A stretch of DNA of 64,000 nt from UBA7662 sp943369355 (GCA_943369355.1 CALRMX020000006.1:1-64000); one strand, 5' to 3'; shown: positions 50,408 to 59,166, counted from the first letter of the stretch. Numbers and translations are program-made. Notes: a model not told the origin generated them from the sequence alone.

Positions 50408-50873
50408 TGCTCCAAGTTTAAAGACAGTTCATCATTGGTACTCTTTTCAATGGTGGTTTTGATGGTGTCGAGCAAGCTCGACGGTTAGTTATGGTGGCAA
50501 CAGCGGTCGACGGCTTCACGGGGCTAGCCGTCGGGTTGTGGTGGCACGGCGGCGGGCAAAATCGCGCTTTTATGTTTTAACACATCATATATCCACACAT
50601 CGGGCGGGCTGCGTTCGCACATAGGCCGCGGGGCGGGTCGGGGTCAGGACAGCCACAACCCAAAAACGCTTTGCGTTTTTTAGGGTTTGTTGGCTGATTG
50701 TCTGAAAGTTGACTTTTTCGGGAATGTACTAAATAGTGGAATCGTCAACTTTTTTGACGAAATATTAAAAGTTTTGGGCAGGTGCGAAACGCATAAATGG
50801 ATATGCGATGCTCCAAAATTGCCCTGCTTCGGCTGTCCTTTAGTGGGTTTGACTGATGAACTAAGCTTGCAAC
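50408..50873. other. GC-rich region with several hairpins
   Basis: No convincing gene. Hairpins seen: CGACGGCT...AGCCGTCG (50508-50533), AAAAACGC-TTT-GCGTTTTT (50662-50680, within a longer dyad with CCC / GGG), and AAAGTTGAC...GTCAACTTT (50705-50752, 30-base loop, T run after). A region of 50560-50650 is rich in CGGGCGGG-like runs, unlike its neighbours. It may hold an RNA element or be the border of the acquired cassette. Confidence 0.45.
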
Positions 50874-51188
50874 ATGGAGCAAGTTCAACCCACTATTCCG
50901 CTATTTCTCGCCATCAAACAGATGCGAGAAATTAGTTCGCTCGGAGGTACTTTCTCGATTGTGTTCGCAGGCTACAACCGAACAACGCGACAGGGCACCG
51001 GTATACACCGATTCCCGCACTGTAGCCTCCGCCGAGCGTCAACCGAAGCAGGGAACAAGTACGCTGATCACCAGCTCAATCTTTTAGATGAAGACACCAA
51101 CGAACCACGCAAGTGCTGGCAGGTGCTCATCCTTTACTTCAATGACCAAAAAATTTCACTAGATGGCTTTACGGCGAATCAACGATGA
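50874..51188 (+). CDS. Hypothetical phage protein upstream of the portal
   Basis: 104 residues. IPLFLAIKQMREISSLGGTFSIVFAGYNRTTRQGTGI then LDEDTNEPRKCWQVLILYFNDQKISLDGF. I have seen this shape in Bacteroidota phages next to portal genes. The 3' end overlaps the portal gene by 26 bases. Function unknown. Confidence 0.7.
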   Translation: MEQVQPTIPLFLAIKQMREISSLGGTFSIVFAGYNRTTRQGTGIHRFPHCSLRRASTEAGNKYADHQLNLLDEDTNEPRKCWQVLILYFNDQKISLDGFTANQR

Positions 51189-52521
51189 ATTCTACGTTGT
51201 CGACAATGACGACCAATCGGCCTACCTCTTTGAGACTGTGGATAAGGACCAACTGTTTCGTGAGCAAGGAATCGCAGTTTTTACTCGTCCCCTCTGGGAC
51301 CTGCAACCGATGTTTGTTCCTGGCACGCAATTAAAAATCATTCCTTGGGGACTCGAAAATAAACTACCCGCAGAAGTAAGGGCAGTCATTGACCAGGCAC
51401 ACTTGCCTGGCGGTATCATGAAAAAGCAGCTGCAGCTCCTCTGGGGTCAAGGGCCGATGTTATATAAGCTTGAATTCAAAGATGGCGTCCCCACCAAAGT
51501 TTGGACGGAAGATCCAGAAATCGAAAATTGGTTGAAGAGCTGGGACGCCGAAGCGTATCTCATGAAACAAGCGGTTGACTTCTGCCACCTCGAAGGCTGC
51601 TTTTCTAAGGTATATCGGAATCGGGGCGTCAGGATCGGTGGCCGTCCACGAATCGTGAAGCTCGAGCATGAAAGCGTCAACAACGCTAGACTCGAGTGGC
51701 CCGAGGATTTAGTGAACGTCAAAGCCATTATTACAGCCAATTACCTCTTCCCGGATTTAGGTCAAATTCGGCGATACCCTGTCTTTGATTTTGCTAACCC
51801 TTTCGAGTACCCAGTGAGCATGCTCTACTCCAACCTACCCGGATTTGCTCGAGACTTTTACAACTACCCGTCGTTTTTTGGGGCGATGCCTTGGTTCAAG
51901 AATAGTGGCAAAATGCCGATAGCCATCAACAGCCTTTTGAATAATGCAGCCATCATCAAGTTTCACGTAAAAAGCCCACAGGCTTATTGGGACAAAAAGA
52001 AGTCCATCCTGATGGAGCAATGTATGGCGCTCGACAAGCCCTATGAAGATAGAATGTTGAGCGAGCTCAAATCTGAAATGTACAGCAGCCTGGCCAAAGT
52101 GTTGAGCGGCGTTCACAACATCGGGAAGTTTTTTGCCACCGAGCAAGTTGTAAATCAGTTTGGGCATTTAGAAGGATGGGAGATCATCACCATCGACCAG
52201 AAAATCAAAGACTACGTCGAGTCGCTCGAGCTTATCAACAAGATGGCCGACAGGGCAACCATCGCAGGGATCGGCTTACACTCCGCACTTGCCAACGTAT
52301 CTGCAGATGGAAAATCAGATAGCGGATCCGAACAGCTATATGCCCTCAAAATCTACCTAGCTACAGGCGTCGACATACCGGAGCAAATAATTACCAAAGC
52401 GATCAACTACGCTATCCGCGCGAATTGGCCAGGTAAAAACCTCAAAGTCGGCTTTTACCACGCTGTCGTCGGTAAGGAGCAAGATGTAACTAGTAAAGCC
52501 CGTGTAACCGCTCAAGTTTAA
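51163..52521 (+). CDS. Phage portal protein
   Basis: 452 residues. The order of beta-rich N-terminal part, long helices (LLWGQGPMLYKLEFKDG, DAEAYLMKQAVDFCHLEGCFSKVYRNRG) and a C-terminal segment rich in Asn/Gly (ALANVSADGKSDSGSEQLYALKIYLATGVDIPEQIITKAINYAIRANWPGKNLKVGFY) fits portals. The placement between terminase and connector genes supports this. It is the dodecameric DNA gateway at one capsid vertex. Confidence 0.72.
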   Translation: MALRRINDEFYVVDNDDQSAYLFETVDKDQLFREQGIAVFTRPLWDLQPMFVPGTQLKIIPWGLENKLPAEVRAVIDQAHLPGGIMKKQLQLLWGQGPMLYKLEFKDGVPTKVWTEDPEIENWLKSWDAEAYLMKQAVDFCHLEGCFSKVYRNRGVRIGGRPRIVKLEHESVNNARLEWPEDLVNVKAIITANYLFPDLGQIRRYPVFDFANPFEYPVSMLYSNLPGFARDFYNYPSFFGAMPWFKNSGKMPIAINSLLNNAAIIKFHVKSPQAYWDKKKSILMEQCMALDKPYEDRMLSELKSEMYSSLAKVLSGVHNIGKFFATEQVVNQFGHLEGWEIITIDQKIKDYVESLELINKMADRATIAGIGLHSALANVSADGKSDSGSEQLYALKIYLATGVDIPEQIITKAINYAIRANWPGKNLKVGFYHAVVGKEQDVTSKARVTAQV

Positions 52522-52524
52522 GCT

Positions 52525-53505
52525 ATGCTATTCAACAAAAACAACCAAGGCGAAATCGAAGTCAAAAAGCTGCTAGGTTTCGTATACGCGAATCTGAATT
52601 TCAAGGATTTTGTACCCAGCTTGATGATGGCGGAAGCAGCCGTTATTCGATTCACAGGCAAAGAAATTTATGCGGCAGCTGCAGCTAGGTATACAGCTAC
52701 CGAGTACAGCGGAGATTTGACGAGCGACAACAAGTTTGACCAACTCGTTCACAAATTTCAACTGGCAATCTTGACTGCCGGTTATCGCGATTTTGCTCGA
52801 AACAACGACTTGCAGCATAGCGAAGCAGGTCGCACAATAACCGTCACTGAGGAAAGCAAACCCGCCTTTGAATGGATGATCGAGCGCGATGATCGGGCGC
52901 TCGTTCAAAAGAGTTTCAAAGCCCTCGACTTGCTTTTAGAGTTTTTAGAAGCAGAGGCGGAGACAGAAGGATTTTCCAGTTGGAAAACGAGCACCGCGAG
53001 AAAGTCACTTCGCGGCCAGCTCATTTATTCAGCGACTCAATTTGATGACGTTTATCGAATCGGCGGATCGTTGCGATTCTTTATCCTGGTCACGCCGCTC
53101 ATGCGTGCCGTTGAACGGCGCAAAATATTGCCAGTCATCGGGGAAACCCGCTACAATACCCTGCGGACGAAAATTGCCAACGCCGAAGCCTTGAGCGAGC
53201 CAGAGGCGAAATTGCTCAAACAGATCGCAGAACCGCTGTGCTTTTACACGGTAAAAGAAGCGCTCCTTTTTCATAGCGACGATGAATTGCCGGAGAGTCT
53301 ACTCCAGTCGTACTTACCCGATAAGGCCAACCGCAAAGCATCCAGCGATGCCAAGCTTGACCTGGCAAAGCGAATCAAGGAAGAAGCGGACGAGCGACTA
53401 ACGGAGCTGCAAGCCTCCATCCGGAAACTCAATCAAGCCACTGACTTTTTGCCGGCACCGGTACTCCCAACCAACGAAGACAAAAACCTCTTTTTCCTGA
53501 CCTGA
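52525..53505 (+). CDS. Phage head-tail connector-like protein (DUF6712-like)
   Basis: 326 residues, all helical (FVPSLMMAEAAVIRFTGKEIYAAAAARYTA; GETRYNTLRTKIANAEALSEPEAKLLKQIAEPLCFYTVKEALLFHSDDELPESLL). It resembles DUF6712 proteins of Bacteroidota phages, but the identity is tentative. The C-terminal coiled coil is rich in Asp/Lys. Placed between portal and further neck genes; start 4 bases after the portal stop. Confidence 0.6.
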   Translation: MLFNKNNQGEIEVKKLLGFVYANLNFKDFVPSLMMAEAAVIRFTGKEIYAAAAARYTATEYSGDLTSDNKFDQLVHKFQLAILTAGYRDFARNNDLQHSEAGRTITVTEESKPAFEWMIERDDRALVQKSFKALDLLLEFLEAEAETEGFSSWKTSTARKSLRGQLIYSATQFDDVYRIGGSLRFFILVTPLMRAVERRKILPVIGETRYNTLRTKIANAEALSEPEAKLLKQIAEPLCFYTVKEALLFHSDDELPESLLQSYLPDKANRKASSDAKLDLAKRIKEEADERLTELQASIRKLNQATDFLPAPVLPTNEDKNLFFLT

Positions 53506-54401
53506 TGCACACTTTAGAAATCCTAGAAACCGGCCTAAAACTAGAGTTCCCGGGCAAAGTGTCGGAACTCGATTCCCAACAATACCAAGAGTTCTGCAGG
53601 CTATTTGTGATGAACCAGGATGGAGCATTGAGCCATGATCAGTTTATTGTCGAGCTGGTATACTTAACCCTTGAAATACCCAAACAGAAGAAGCGCAGAC
53701 ATTCGCTCAATGAAGAATATCAGCTCCTTCAAAATGTGGCCGCTCTCTCTGAAACGCTGCTCAGTTTTTGGCAGGTGGTAGAGCGGGAAGACAAAGAAAT
53801 TCTAACCATCGACTGGTACCACGAGGACCAAAAGTTACCGGTCATCAAGTGGAAGGATTTGGAGCTTCACGGGCCAAAAGCATTGGGTGAAGACTTGACT
53901 TATGGTGAATACGTAAATGCGCATGAAGCATTTAAAATGTACCTGCAAAACCCGCTGCCTGCTTTGCTTGATAAGCTAGTCGCTACGCTATGGAGGCCAG
54001 TTCAACCTGCTGGATTTTTCTTGAATCCAAAGCGGCTGAGTTTACCAGATACCGACATGGAAGAGCACTTTAAGGCAGTAGCTGAACTGCCTTTCCATGT
54101 GAAGTACGCTGCTTTTGTTTGGTGGAGCTGCTTCGAAGAGTTCATCCCGAATGCAGTGCTGCCCACGGATGCCGGTGAAGTGCCCATTGCCAAACTTTTT
54201 GAAAGAAGTCCAGAGTTCAAAGGTGAGCCCTCTTTGACAGGTGTTAGGGGTGTCCTTTATGGGCTGGCGGAGTCGCACGTATTTGGCACTACCAAAGAAG
54301 TTGAAGGCGAATACTTCTGGCACGTGATGCTTCGGCTGTATCAGCTGAAGGAACAAGCCGACGAAAAACGCCGCCACCTCCAAAAAACGAATAATGCTTA
54401 G
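53505..54401 (+). CDS. Phage neck/tail region hypothetical protein
   Basis: 298 residues, acidic. No family recognised. Start overlaps the upstream stop by one base (TGATG), stop overlaps the next start by 8 bases. Confidence 0.65.
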   Translation: MHTLEILETGLKLEFPGKVSELDSQQYQEFCRLFVMNQDGALSHDQFIVELVYLTLEIPKQKKRRHSLNEEYQLLQNVAALSETLLSFWQVVEREDKEILTIDWYHEDQKLPVIKWKDLELHGPKALGEDLTYGEYVNAHEAFKMYLQNPLPALLDKLVATLWRPVQPAGFFLNPKRLSLPDTDMEEHFKAVAELPFHVKYAAFVWWSCFEEFIPNAVLPTDAGEVPIAKLFERSPEFKGEPSLTGVRGVLYGLAESHVFGTTKEVEGEYFWHVMLRLYQLKEQADEKRRHLQKTNNA

Positions 54402-54846
54402 GTTCTCCATCGTCGAGTTTGACGAATATTTTAAGACAGTCGCTAACGATATCGGAATAGATATCGATGATCATTATGCGCTAGTGGCCACCAAAGAGCA
54501 AGCTGCGGAAATTGCCAAACGATGGACCCGCAATCAAGTCGCGTTACTTGTGGTCGTGCCGGATCTAGATGGAAGCGGCGACAATATCGACAACATCACC
54601 GACGAAGCCATCACCGGATTTTTCTTCTTGGCCAATCACGACCAAAAGGAACGCAGCACTTTCCGGGAAGCGCTCGCTTCAGCTGAAGCGAAGCTCAAAG
54701 CTTTTCTTGAAAAGTTGGATGAAAATATCGGTACCGGTAGCTGCAGCTTCATCACTAGGGCGATGCTTGAGCAACGTTCCATTTCACCTGAGTTCAACCT
54801 ATTCGGCACTTCGGGCTGGTTCTTATCCTTTCCAATACCTTACTGA
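54394..54846 (+). CDS. Phage neck/tail-completion-like hypothetical protein
   Basis: 150 residues, alpha/beta. The size and place (after connector, before lysis genes) fit a tail-completion protein, but no motif proves it. One-base overlap (TGATG) with the holin gene. Confidence 0.6.
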   Translation: MLRFSIVEFDEYFKTVANDIGIDIDDHYALVATKEQAAEIAKRWTRNQVALLVVVPDLDGSGDNIDNITDEAITGFFFLANHDQKERSTFREALASAEAKLKAFLEKLDENIGTGSCSFITRAMLEQRSISPEFNLFGTSGWFLSFPIPY

Positions 54847-55316
54847 TGTTTATACTAAGACTTGACCAAATCGAAACGAAACGCAGCTTCATAGGAGGCT
54901 TGCTCACGGCTGCCATTCAGTACTTCGCCAAGAATATGCAGCTAGAAGTAATTGTGCTGAGCGTCATGACTGTGATGCTCATGATAGATACCGCTTGGGG
55001 TACTTACGGCGCAATTGTTAATCATAGCTTTAACGGCAAGCGCTTCATCAAAGGTGTTTTCGAAAAGCTCATCATGTACTTCAGCCTGATAATGGTCGCT
55101 CACCTTTCAAGCGTGATGGCGCACCACCTCCATGCACCAGTGCTCCAGTTCTTAGCCCCGTTCATATACGGAACCATGTTCGTTTACGAAGCGCAATCAG
55201 TGCTCAGAAACATCGCCAAAACGAAGAAAGATAGTGGCCGGCTCTTGCGTCGCATTCTTAAATATTTCCATGATTTCGATGAAAAAGGCAACCCCAAAAA
55301 CCAAGACAATGCTTAG
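54846..55316 (+). CDS. Phage holin family protein
   Basis: 156 residues with three predicted membrane segments (~33-50, 71-91, 97-116) and a charged C-terminus, as in holin-4/phi29-type and toxin-secretion holins. It would open the inner membrane at lysis. It is translationally coupled to the gene before and overlaps the endolysin by 8 bases. Confidence 0.72.
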   Translation: MFILRLDQIETKRSFIGGLLTAAIQYFAKNMQLEVIVLSVMTVMLMIDTAWGTYGAIVNHSFNGKRFIKGVFEKLIMYFSLIMVAHLSSVMAHHLHAPVLQFLAPFIYGTMFVYEAQSVLRNIAKTKKDSGRLLRRILKYFHDFDEKGNPKNQDNA

Positions 55317-55749
55317 ACTTAAATTGGTACGCGACACCTACACCACCAAATCCACCGCAGGCCGATTGTTCGCCAATGATCAGTTTTTCTGTTTTACACT
55401 TGAGGATGTTAGTAGGGCAATTGGAGTTAAGATCAAAGGCCAAACTTGTCTTGCTCCAGGAGAATATCAAGTAGGAATTACCATGAGCTCCCGGTTCAAG
55501 CGTGAAATGCCAATCATTTTCACAGAAGCCAATGGATTTGAGGCCAAAGGAGGCGGTATCAGTTTTAAGGGTGCAAGGTTCCACGGCGGAAATACTCACC
55601 TGCATACTGATGGCTGTCCGTTGGTTGCTAAAAATCGGGTGAATGCGGATACCATTCAAGGCACCGAGGAAGCTCGACTGACTAAGCTTATTCGTGACAA
55701 TGGCGGAAAAGCCACTTTGACAATCATTAACCAAAGCTTCGAGGGATGA
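55309..55749 (+). CDS. DUF5675-like putative endolysin
   Basis: 146 residues from the ATG at 55309 (long upstream frame is an overlap of the holin). DUF5675-type: the active-site-like motif FHGGNTHLHTDGCPLV (His92, His99, Cys103) recalls L,D-transpeptidase-type His/Gly-Cys motifs. Position between holin and spanin-like gene suggests peptidoglycan attack at lysis. Function inferred; no signal peptide, so release via the holin. Confidence 0.72.
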   Translation: MLRLKLVRDTYTTKSTAGRLFANDQFFCFTLEDVSRAIGVKIKGQTCLAPGEYQVGITMSSRFKREMPIIFTEANGFEAKGGGISFKGARFHGGNTHLHTDGCPLVAKNRVNADTIQGTEEARLTKLIRDNGGKATLTIINQSFEG

Positions 55750-56336
55750 GACATTTTTTAATTGTCGCTTGCAGTGTACTTGTATTGCTTATTTCCTTTG
55801 TCACTGGTTTCAAATACGGTCAGAACAAGCTTAAAAAAGAATATCGGGCACTGGTTGGAATGAATTCGCAGAAGTACCAGGCTTTGAATGGAAAGGCTGA
55901 GGAGCTTCGATTTGTTGTAGACTTATTAGAAGATTCTATTCAGCAACTCAAACTTGACCGAAATCAATTTGAGTTGCAGAAAGGAAAGGAGCTTGCCAAG
56001 CTAAGAAGTCAAAAACCAGTCTATGTACCAGTCACCACCATTCAAGTAGCAGAATGTGATAGTGCAAAGGCTATAGGCAGTATTTATAAAGCTGAAGCGG
56101 TAGTACTTCAGGCCCAAGTGGACAGTTGCAAGGAGTTGGTTGCAGTTCAGGATTCAGCCATCCAAAACATGGAAGATGAGCTAATAGGGGCAGATTTGAG
56201 GCATGAAGAAGACCAGAAGAAAGTAGGAGAAGTTATAAAAACAGTCGAAAGGGAGCGAAATCGTAAAGTAATTTGGAGAAGTGTCACGGGCATTTGTGTG
56301 CTTTCAGCAACCGCTGTTATAGTTTTGTTAAGGTAG
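55746..56336 (+). CDS. Rz/spanin-like membrane-tethered coiled-coil protein
   Basis: 196 residues. N-terminal hydrophobic segment (4-22), a long predicted coiled coil (~28-170), and a C-terminal hydrophobic segment (176-195). This is unlike the usual Rz, which has one N-terminal anchor, but two ends suggest a unimolecular spanin-like bridge. Placed after the endolysin with ATGA overlap. Terminator follows. Confidence 0.6.
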   Translation: MRHFLIVACSVLVLLISFVTGFKYGQNKLKKEYRALVGMNSQKYQALNGKAEELRFVVDLLEDSIQQLKLDRNQFELQKGKELAKLRSQKPVYVPVTTIQVAECDSAKAIGSIYKAEAVVLQAQVDSCKELVAVQDSAIQNMEDELIGADLRHEEDQKKVGEVIKTVERERNRKVIWRSVTGICVLSATAVIVLLR

Positions 56337-56370
56337 TATAAGGTGATTTATTGAAGTACTCTTAAAAGCA

Positions 56371-56395
56371 AAAACCTGCTGTTCAGCAGGTTTTT
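56371..56395 (+). terminator. Terminator after the lysis cassette
   Basis: CCTGCTG-TT-CAGCAGG (56375-56390) with A/T runs. Confidence 0.9.
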
Positions 56396-56407
56396 GATGA
56401 GCATCGT

Positions 56408-56563
56408 TTACGTTATACTTTGAATAAACGAAACAATTTTGTTACTTTGCTCGAGCAAGAGGTCGACTAATAATTCAAGCAAAACTTTGAGGAGTGCTCG
56501 AATTACGAGGTTCAGCAGATTCACCCAGAATCTACTAAGCCATTTGGATGATTGTCTTTGCAT
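56408..56563 (-). CDS. Possible 51-residue leucine-rich membrane peptide
   Basis: MQRQSSKWLSRFWVNLLNLV start, then a Leu/Val/Ile-rich stretch ending LLEQSNKIVSFIQSIT. It could be a small hydrophobic peptide like a type I toxin, but no promoter or antisense RNA was proven, and it lies on the strand opposite to the late genes. Could be noncoding. Confidence 0.25.
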   Translation of the reverse strand: MQRQSSKWLSRFWVNLLNLVIRALLKVLLELLVDLLLEQSNKIVSFIQSIT

Positions 56564-56576
56564 AAAACTGCATTTG

Positions 56577-56602
56577 AAGGGGTCGTTGGCGCGACCCTTT
56601 TT
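56577..56602 (+). terminator. Terminator-like hairpin
   Basis: GGGTCG-TTGGCG-CGACCC (56580-56597) and a T run. There is no gene directly upstream on the plus strand. Confidence 0.7.
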
Positions 56603-56813
56603 CATTTTATGAAACAAAATTGGACGTGGTCAGGTTGTCCTCAAAAATTCCATTGGAATGACTTCTGTACAAATATAACATCAGTAACCCTGCGAAAACC
56701 TTGCAGTTATACACATTCCACTTCTTCTGCTTAATCGCAATTAATTCGAAAGCATTCAAAAGAGAAATTAGATTTAACTCGAGTTCAAATTATTCTCTTA
56801 CTAGGCTTAGGCA

Positions 56814-57166
56814 ATGAATCTTGAACTTATTTTTATATCACCCGAAAAAATTCGGAAACGAGATTCTGTAAGTATTTCACATGTACAAAAGGCGGCACTG
56901 GGTCAGTTTATGATGTCCATTTCTACAACTGAATTTATGGCACGTCTAAACTGTGATAAGGTGGTTGAAATTTAAGATACATCCCTGAAAACCATTATAC
57001 CGAACATATCTCAAAGGAGTTGAGGAAAATTGAAGACCTTGCCAGTATTAAGAATGTCACTAATGACAGTGACCGAGAATTAAAGAAAAAGAGGGTTTGG
57101 AAAGCCTTGGCGATTAGTTCTATTCTTATTTTGATAGTTAAAACTGCAGTTTCAATGTTAATTTGA
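56814..57166 (+). pseudogene. Frameshifted small membrane protein gene
   Basis: Frame 1 (56814-56975) reads MNLELIFISPEKIRKRDSVS ... ARLNCDKVVEI stop. A second frame from about 56975 continues RYIPENHYTEHISKELRKIEDL ... KKKRVWKALAISSILILIV ... SMLI to a stop at 57164-57166, ending in a hydrophobic segment. Adding one T to the GAAATTTAAG run (GAAATTTTAAG) joins the two into ~117 residues. Either a real one-base loss or a homopolymer sequencing error. Confidence 0.6.
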
Positions 57167-57185
57167 CTGTCGCACGAGTGGATTA

Positions 57186-57217
57186 TTGCTGAATTTTAAA
57201 CTTTAGTTGTTACTTTG
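57186..57217 (+). promoter_or_regulatory. Near-consensus promoter (TTG-N21-TTACTTTG) of the three-gene cassette
   Basis: TTG at 57186-57188, 21-base spacer, TTACTTTG (one base off TAnnTTTG) at 57210-57217, then ATG 23 bases later. Confidence 0.45.
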
Positions 57218-57240
57218 CCGTTCGAAAGTAAAAGGCAAAA

Positions 57241-58080
57241 ATGATAGATGGGCTGAAGCCAATCAATGGAGCAAACCAACATTCAATAAGTGAGGTAGTG
57301 CTTACACTCTATTTGAATGAAGCGGCTTCTATTTTTAATGAAAAACTTGATGCACTTAAATTACTTTTTCCAGAATCTTTGAGAACTGAAGTTCCTTGGA
57401 ACGTTAATGTAGAGGTAAGGAAGGATGAGAAGGAGCCAATTGCTAAAAAAACATTAGGAAAAGGGTTTAGGATGCTTATAGGTACTGATGGCAAAACACA
57501 ATGGATATTGCATCTTAACCCAAGGCCGGAAGGCAACAAAGCTTTAGCTCCATTTACTTTGTCGTTTCATTTTATTGATACATTGAATTACAAATGGGAA
57601 ACTTTTATTAAAAAGGCCATAGAATTTCTTAATCGGTTCAATAGCCTAGAATCAGATGCAAGAATAAAAGCTATTACGTTAGGATATCTAGATGTTTTCA
57701 ATTTCACGAGACCAGATGTCGAGAATTCTGATTATTTATCTGACGAGTCTCATTTTTGGATTCCAACATCGGTAAGTGCAAACGCACAGAGACATTTTTT
57801 TGTAAATACTTCTTTTGCGAAGATGATTGATGATGAAAATTTTTCATATTCAATATCTGAAACAGTTAGAATACAACGGACACAAGAAGGGGGTGAAAAT
57901 TTTGGCAGCCTTTCATTATCACATTCAATTGGAGTTGAGTATGATTCTGACTTTAATTTGAGCATTTGTCAGGAAGATGCTTTCTTAAATGTTCTTGAAA
58001 TAAATAGATTAAGGAATAAAATTTTTCTTACTACTGTATTAAAAAAAGAAATAGTAGATGAAATAGGGGTAACTATTTAA
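57241..58080 (+). CDS. TIGR04255-like sporadically distributed protein
   Basis: 279 residues. The size, the YLNEAAS...PLxE start and the C-terminal DEAFLNVLEINRLRNKIFLTTVLKK end recall TIGR04255, a family of unknown function scattered in mobile regions. A middle part has RIQRTQEGGENFGSLSLSHSIGVEYDSD. AT-rich compared with flanking phage genes; first of a three-gene cassette with its own promoter. The family call is by shape only. Confidence 0.55.
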   Translation: MIDGLKPINGANQHSISEVVLTLYLNEAASIFNEKLDALKLLFPESLRTEVPWNVNVEVRKDEKEPIAKKTLGKGFRMLIGTDGKTQWILHLNPRPEGNKALAPFTLSFHFIDTLNYKWETFIKKAIEFLNRFNSLESDARIKAITLGYLDVFNFTRPDVENSDYLSDESHFWIPTSVSANAQRHFFVNTSFAKMIDDENFSYSISETVRIQRTQEGGENFGSLSLSHSIGVEYDSDFNLSICQEDAFLNVLEINRLRNKIFLTTVLKKEIVDEIGVTI

Positions 58081-58084
58081 AATT

Positions 58085-58540
58085 ATGGAAGACCTAAGCC
58101 TTAATATCGCAGTGGTAGCCACACATGAAGTGAGCCAACCTCAATTTCTTAATGAAGCAGAGTTTTCACCTTTTGTCTTTTATTTTCGTTTAGGGCTACT
58201 TACTTCAAAAATTAAAGAATTTACGCTGTTATGTAATAATTATGATGGAGAAGGAGGGTTAGCCTTGCCTATCAGTACCGAAGAAAGAGTTAGTTCATTT
58301 TTATATTTGCTTGGGGACATGATTAATAACATCTCTACAGATGACATTGATTTGACCCCCCTTGGAACAGTAATTATTGAAAAATCGAACAAAAAAGGGG
58401 ACTATCTTATATTGGATATTGGAAAAACAAGAGCTTCAGTAGCTTATTCAATCAATGGTCAAAATCAGTCCCACTGGGTCGATGTTACAGATACAGTTTC
58501 GGCCAAGACTATTGGGTTATTTATCGGTAAAATCGCTTAA
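58085..58540 (+). CDS. 'NWDGxGA'-like protein, second gene of the cassette
   Basis: 151 residues. The segment CNNYDGEGGLALPISTEERVSSFLYLL and later LGTVIIEKSNKKGDYLILDIGKTRASVAYSI recall proteins with a 'NWDGYGA-PIS' motif often found beside TIGR04255 and toxin-antitoxin-like genes. Function unknown. The stop overlaps the next start (TAATG). Confidence 0.55.
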   Translation: MEDLSLNIAVVATHEVSQPQFLNEAEFSPFVFYFRLGLLTSKIKEFTLLCNNYDGEGGLALPISTEERVSSFLYLLGDMINNISTDDIDLTPLGTVIIEKSNKKGDYLILDIGKTRASVAYSINGQNQSHWVDVTDTVSAKTIGLFIGKIA

Positions 58541-59034
58541 TGATTCTATTTAGGTGCGTTTTCGATTTTGATGTAAAAAAAGGTAAGGTCAAGCTCAGAT
58601 GGTTTTATCCTAGGCCTACGTCACCTCGATTATCCGTTGCAGCAGTTGACGAAGTGTCTTTCACTATTTGCACGGCTATTTATCATTTCAAAAGAATTAG
58701 TAATCGAAGGTCAGAACAACAAAAGGGTCATGCCATTGGCTATGTTCATCTAACCTCCAAAATACTTGATGATTTTAGTTTTAAATTAGATCATCAACCC
58801 AAAGCAATTGGAGATGCAGATGGTACAAGCGAAAATCCTTATACCTACGATTACGATTTCCCTGGTCACTTTGATTGTATATCGAAATTTGAAGATGAAA
58901 TAATTGAATTTGATGCTCTTCCGGGTCCATTGAATGAATTACTTATGAAGTTAATGGACTATGTAAATGAACATGGGCTTTTCATTGAACATGAAAATCT
59001 TCAAATATTGACTGAGCCAGAATGTAGAGTTTAA
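58540..59034 (+). CDS. Third gene of the cassette, unknown
   Basis: 164 residues, no recognised family. Segment LRWFYPRPTSPRLSVAAVDEVS and the last PLNELLMKLMDYVNEHGLFIEHENLQIL are the most distinct. Start overlaps the stop of the second gene by one base, showing translational coupling and a three-gene operon. Confidence 0.6.
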   Translation: MILFRCVFDFDVKKGKVKLRWFYPRPTSPRLSVAAVDEVSFTICTAIYHFKRISNRRSEQQKGHAIGYVHLTSKILDDFSFKLDHQPKAIGDADGTSENPYTYDYDFPGHFDCISKFEDEIIEFDALPGPLNELLMKLMDYVNEHGLFIEHENLQILTEPECRV

Positions 59035-59136
59035 AATGTCGATACCTGTAAATAGTATTAATATTATTTAGGCTTCAATGAGCATTGCTTTTGAAAAATT
59101 TTCATTACAAAAGCCAATACCCACACTGTCCTTTCC

Positions 59137-59160
59137 AATGCCCCTTTCGAGGGGCATTTT
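59137..59160 (+). terminator. Terminator after the three-gene cassette
   Basis: AATGCCCC-TTTCGA-GGGGCATT (59137-59158) and T run just before the tail gene. Confidence 0.85.
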
Positions 59161-59166
59161 CGTTTT

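Noticed and set aside
50687..50935. 82-codon rightward frame upstream of the 50874 gene
   Set aside because: Starts at TTG in a hairpin region, overlaps the supported gene at 50874 in another frame and has no coding look.
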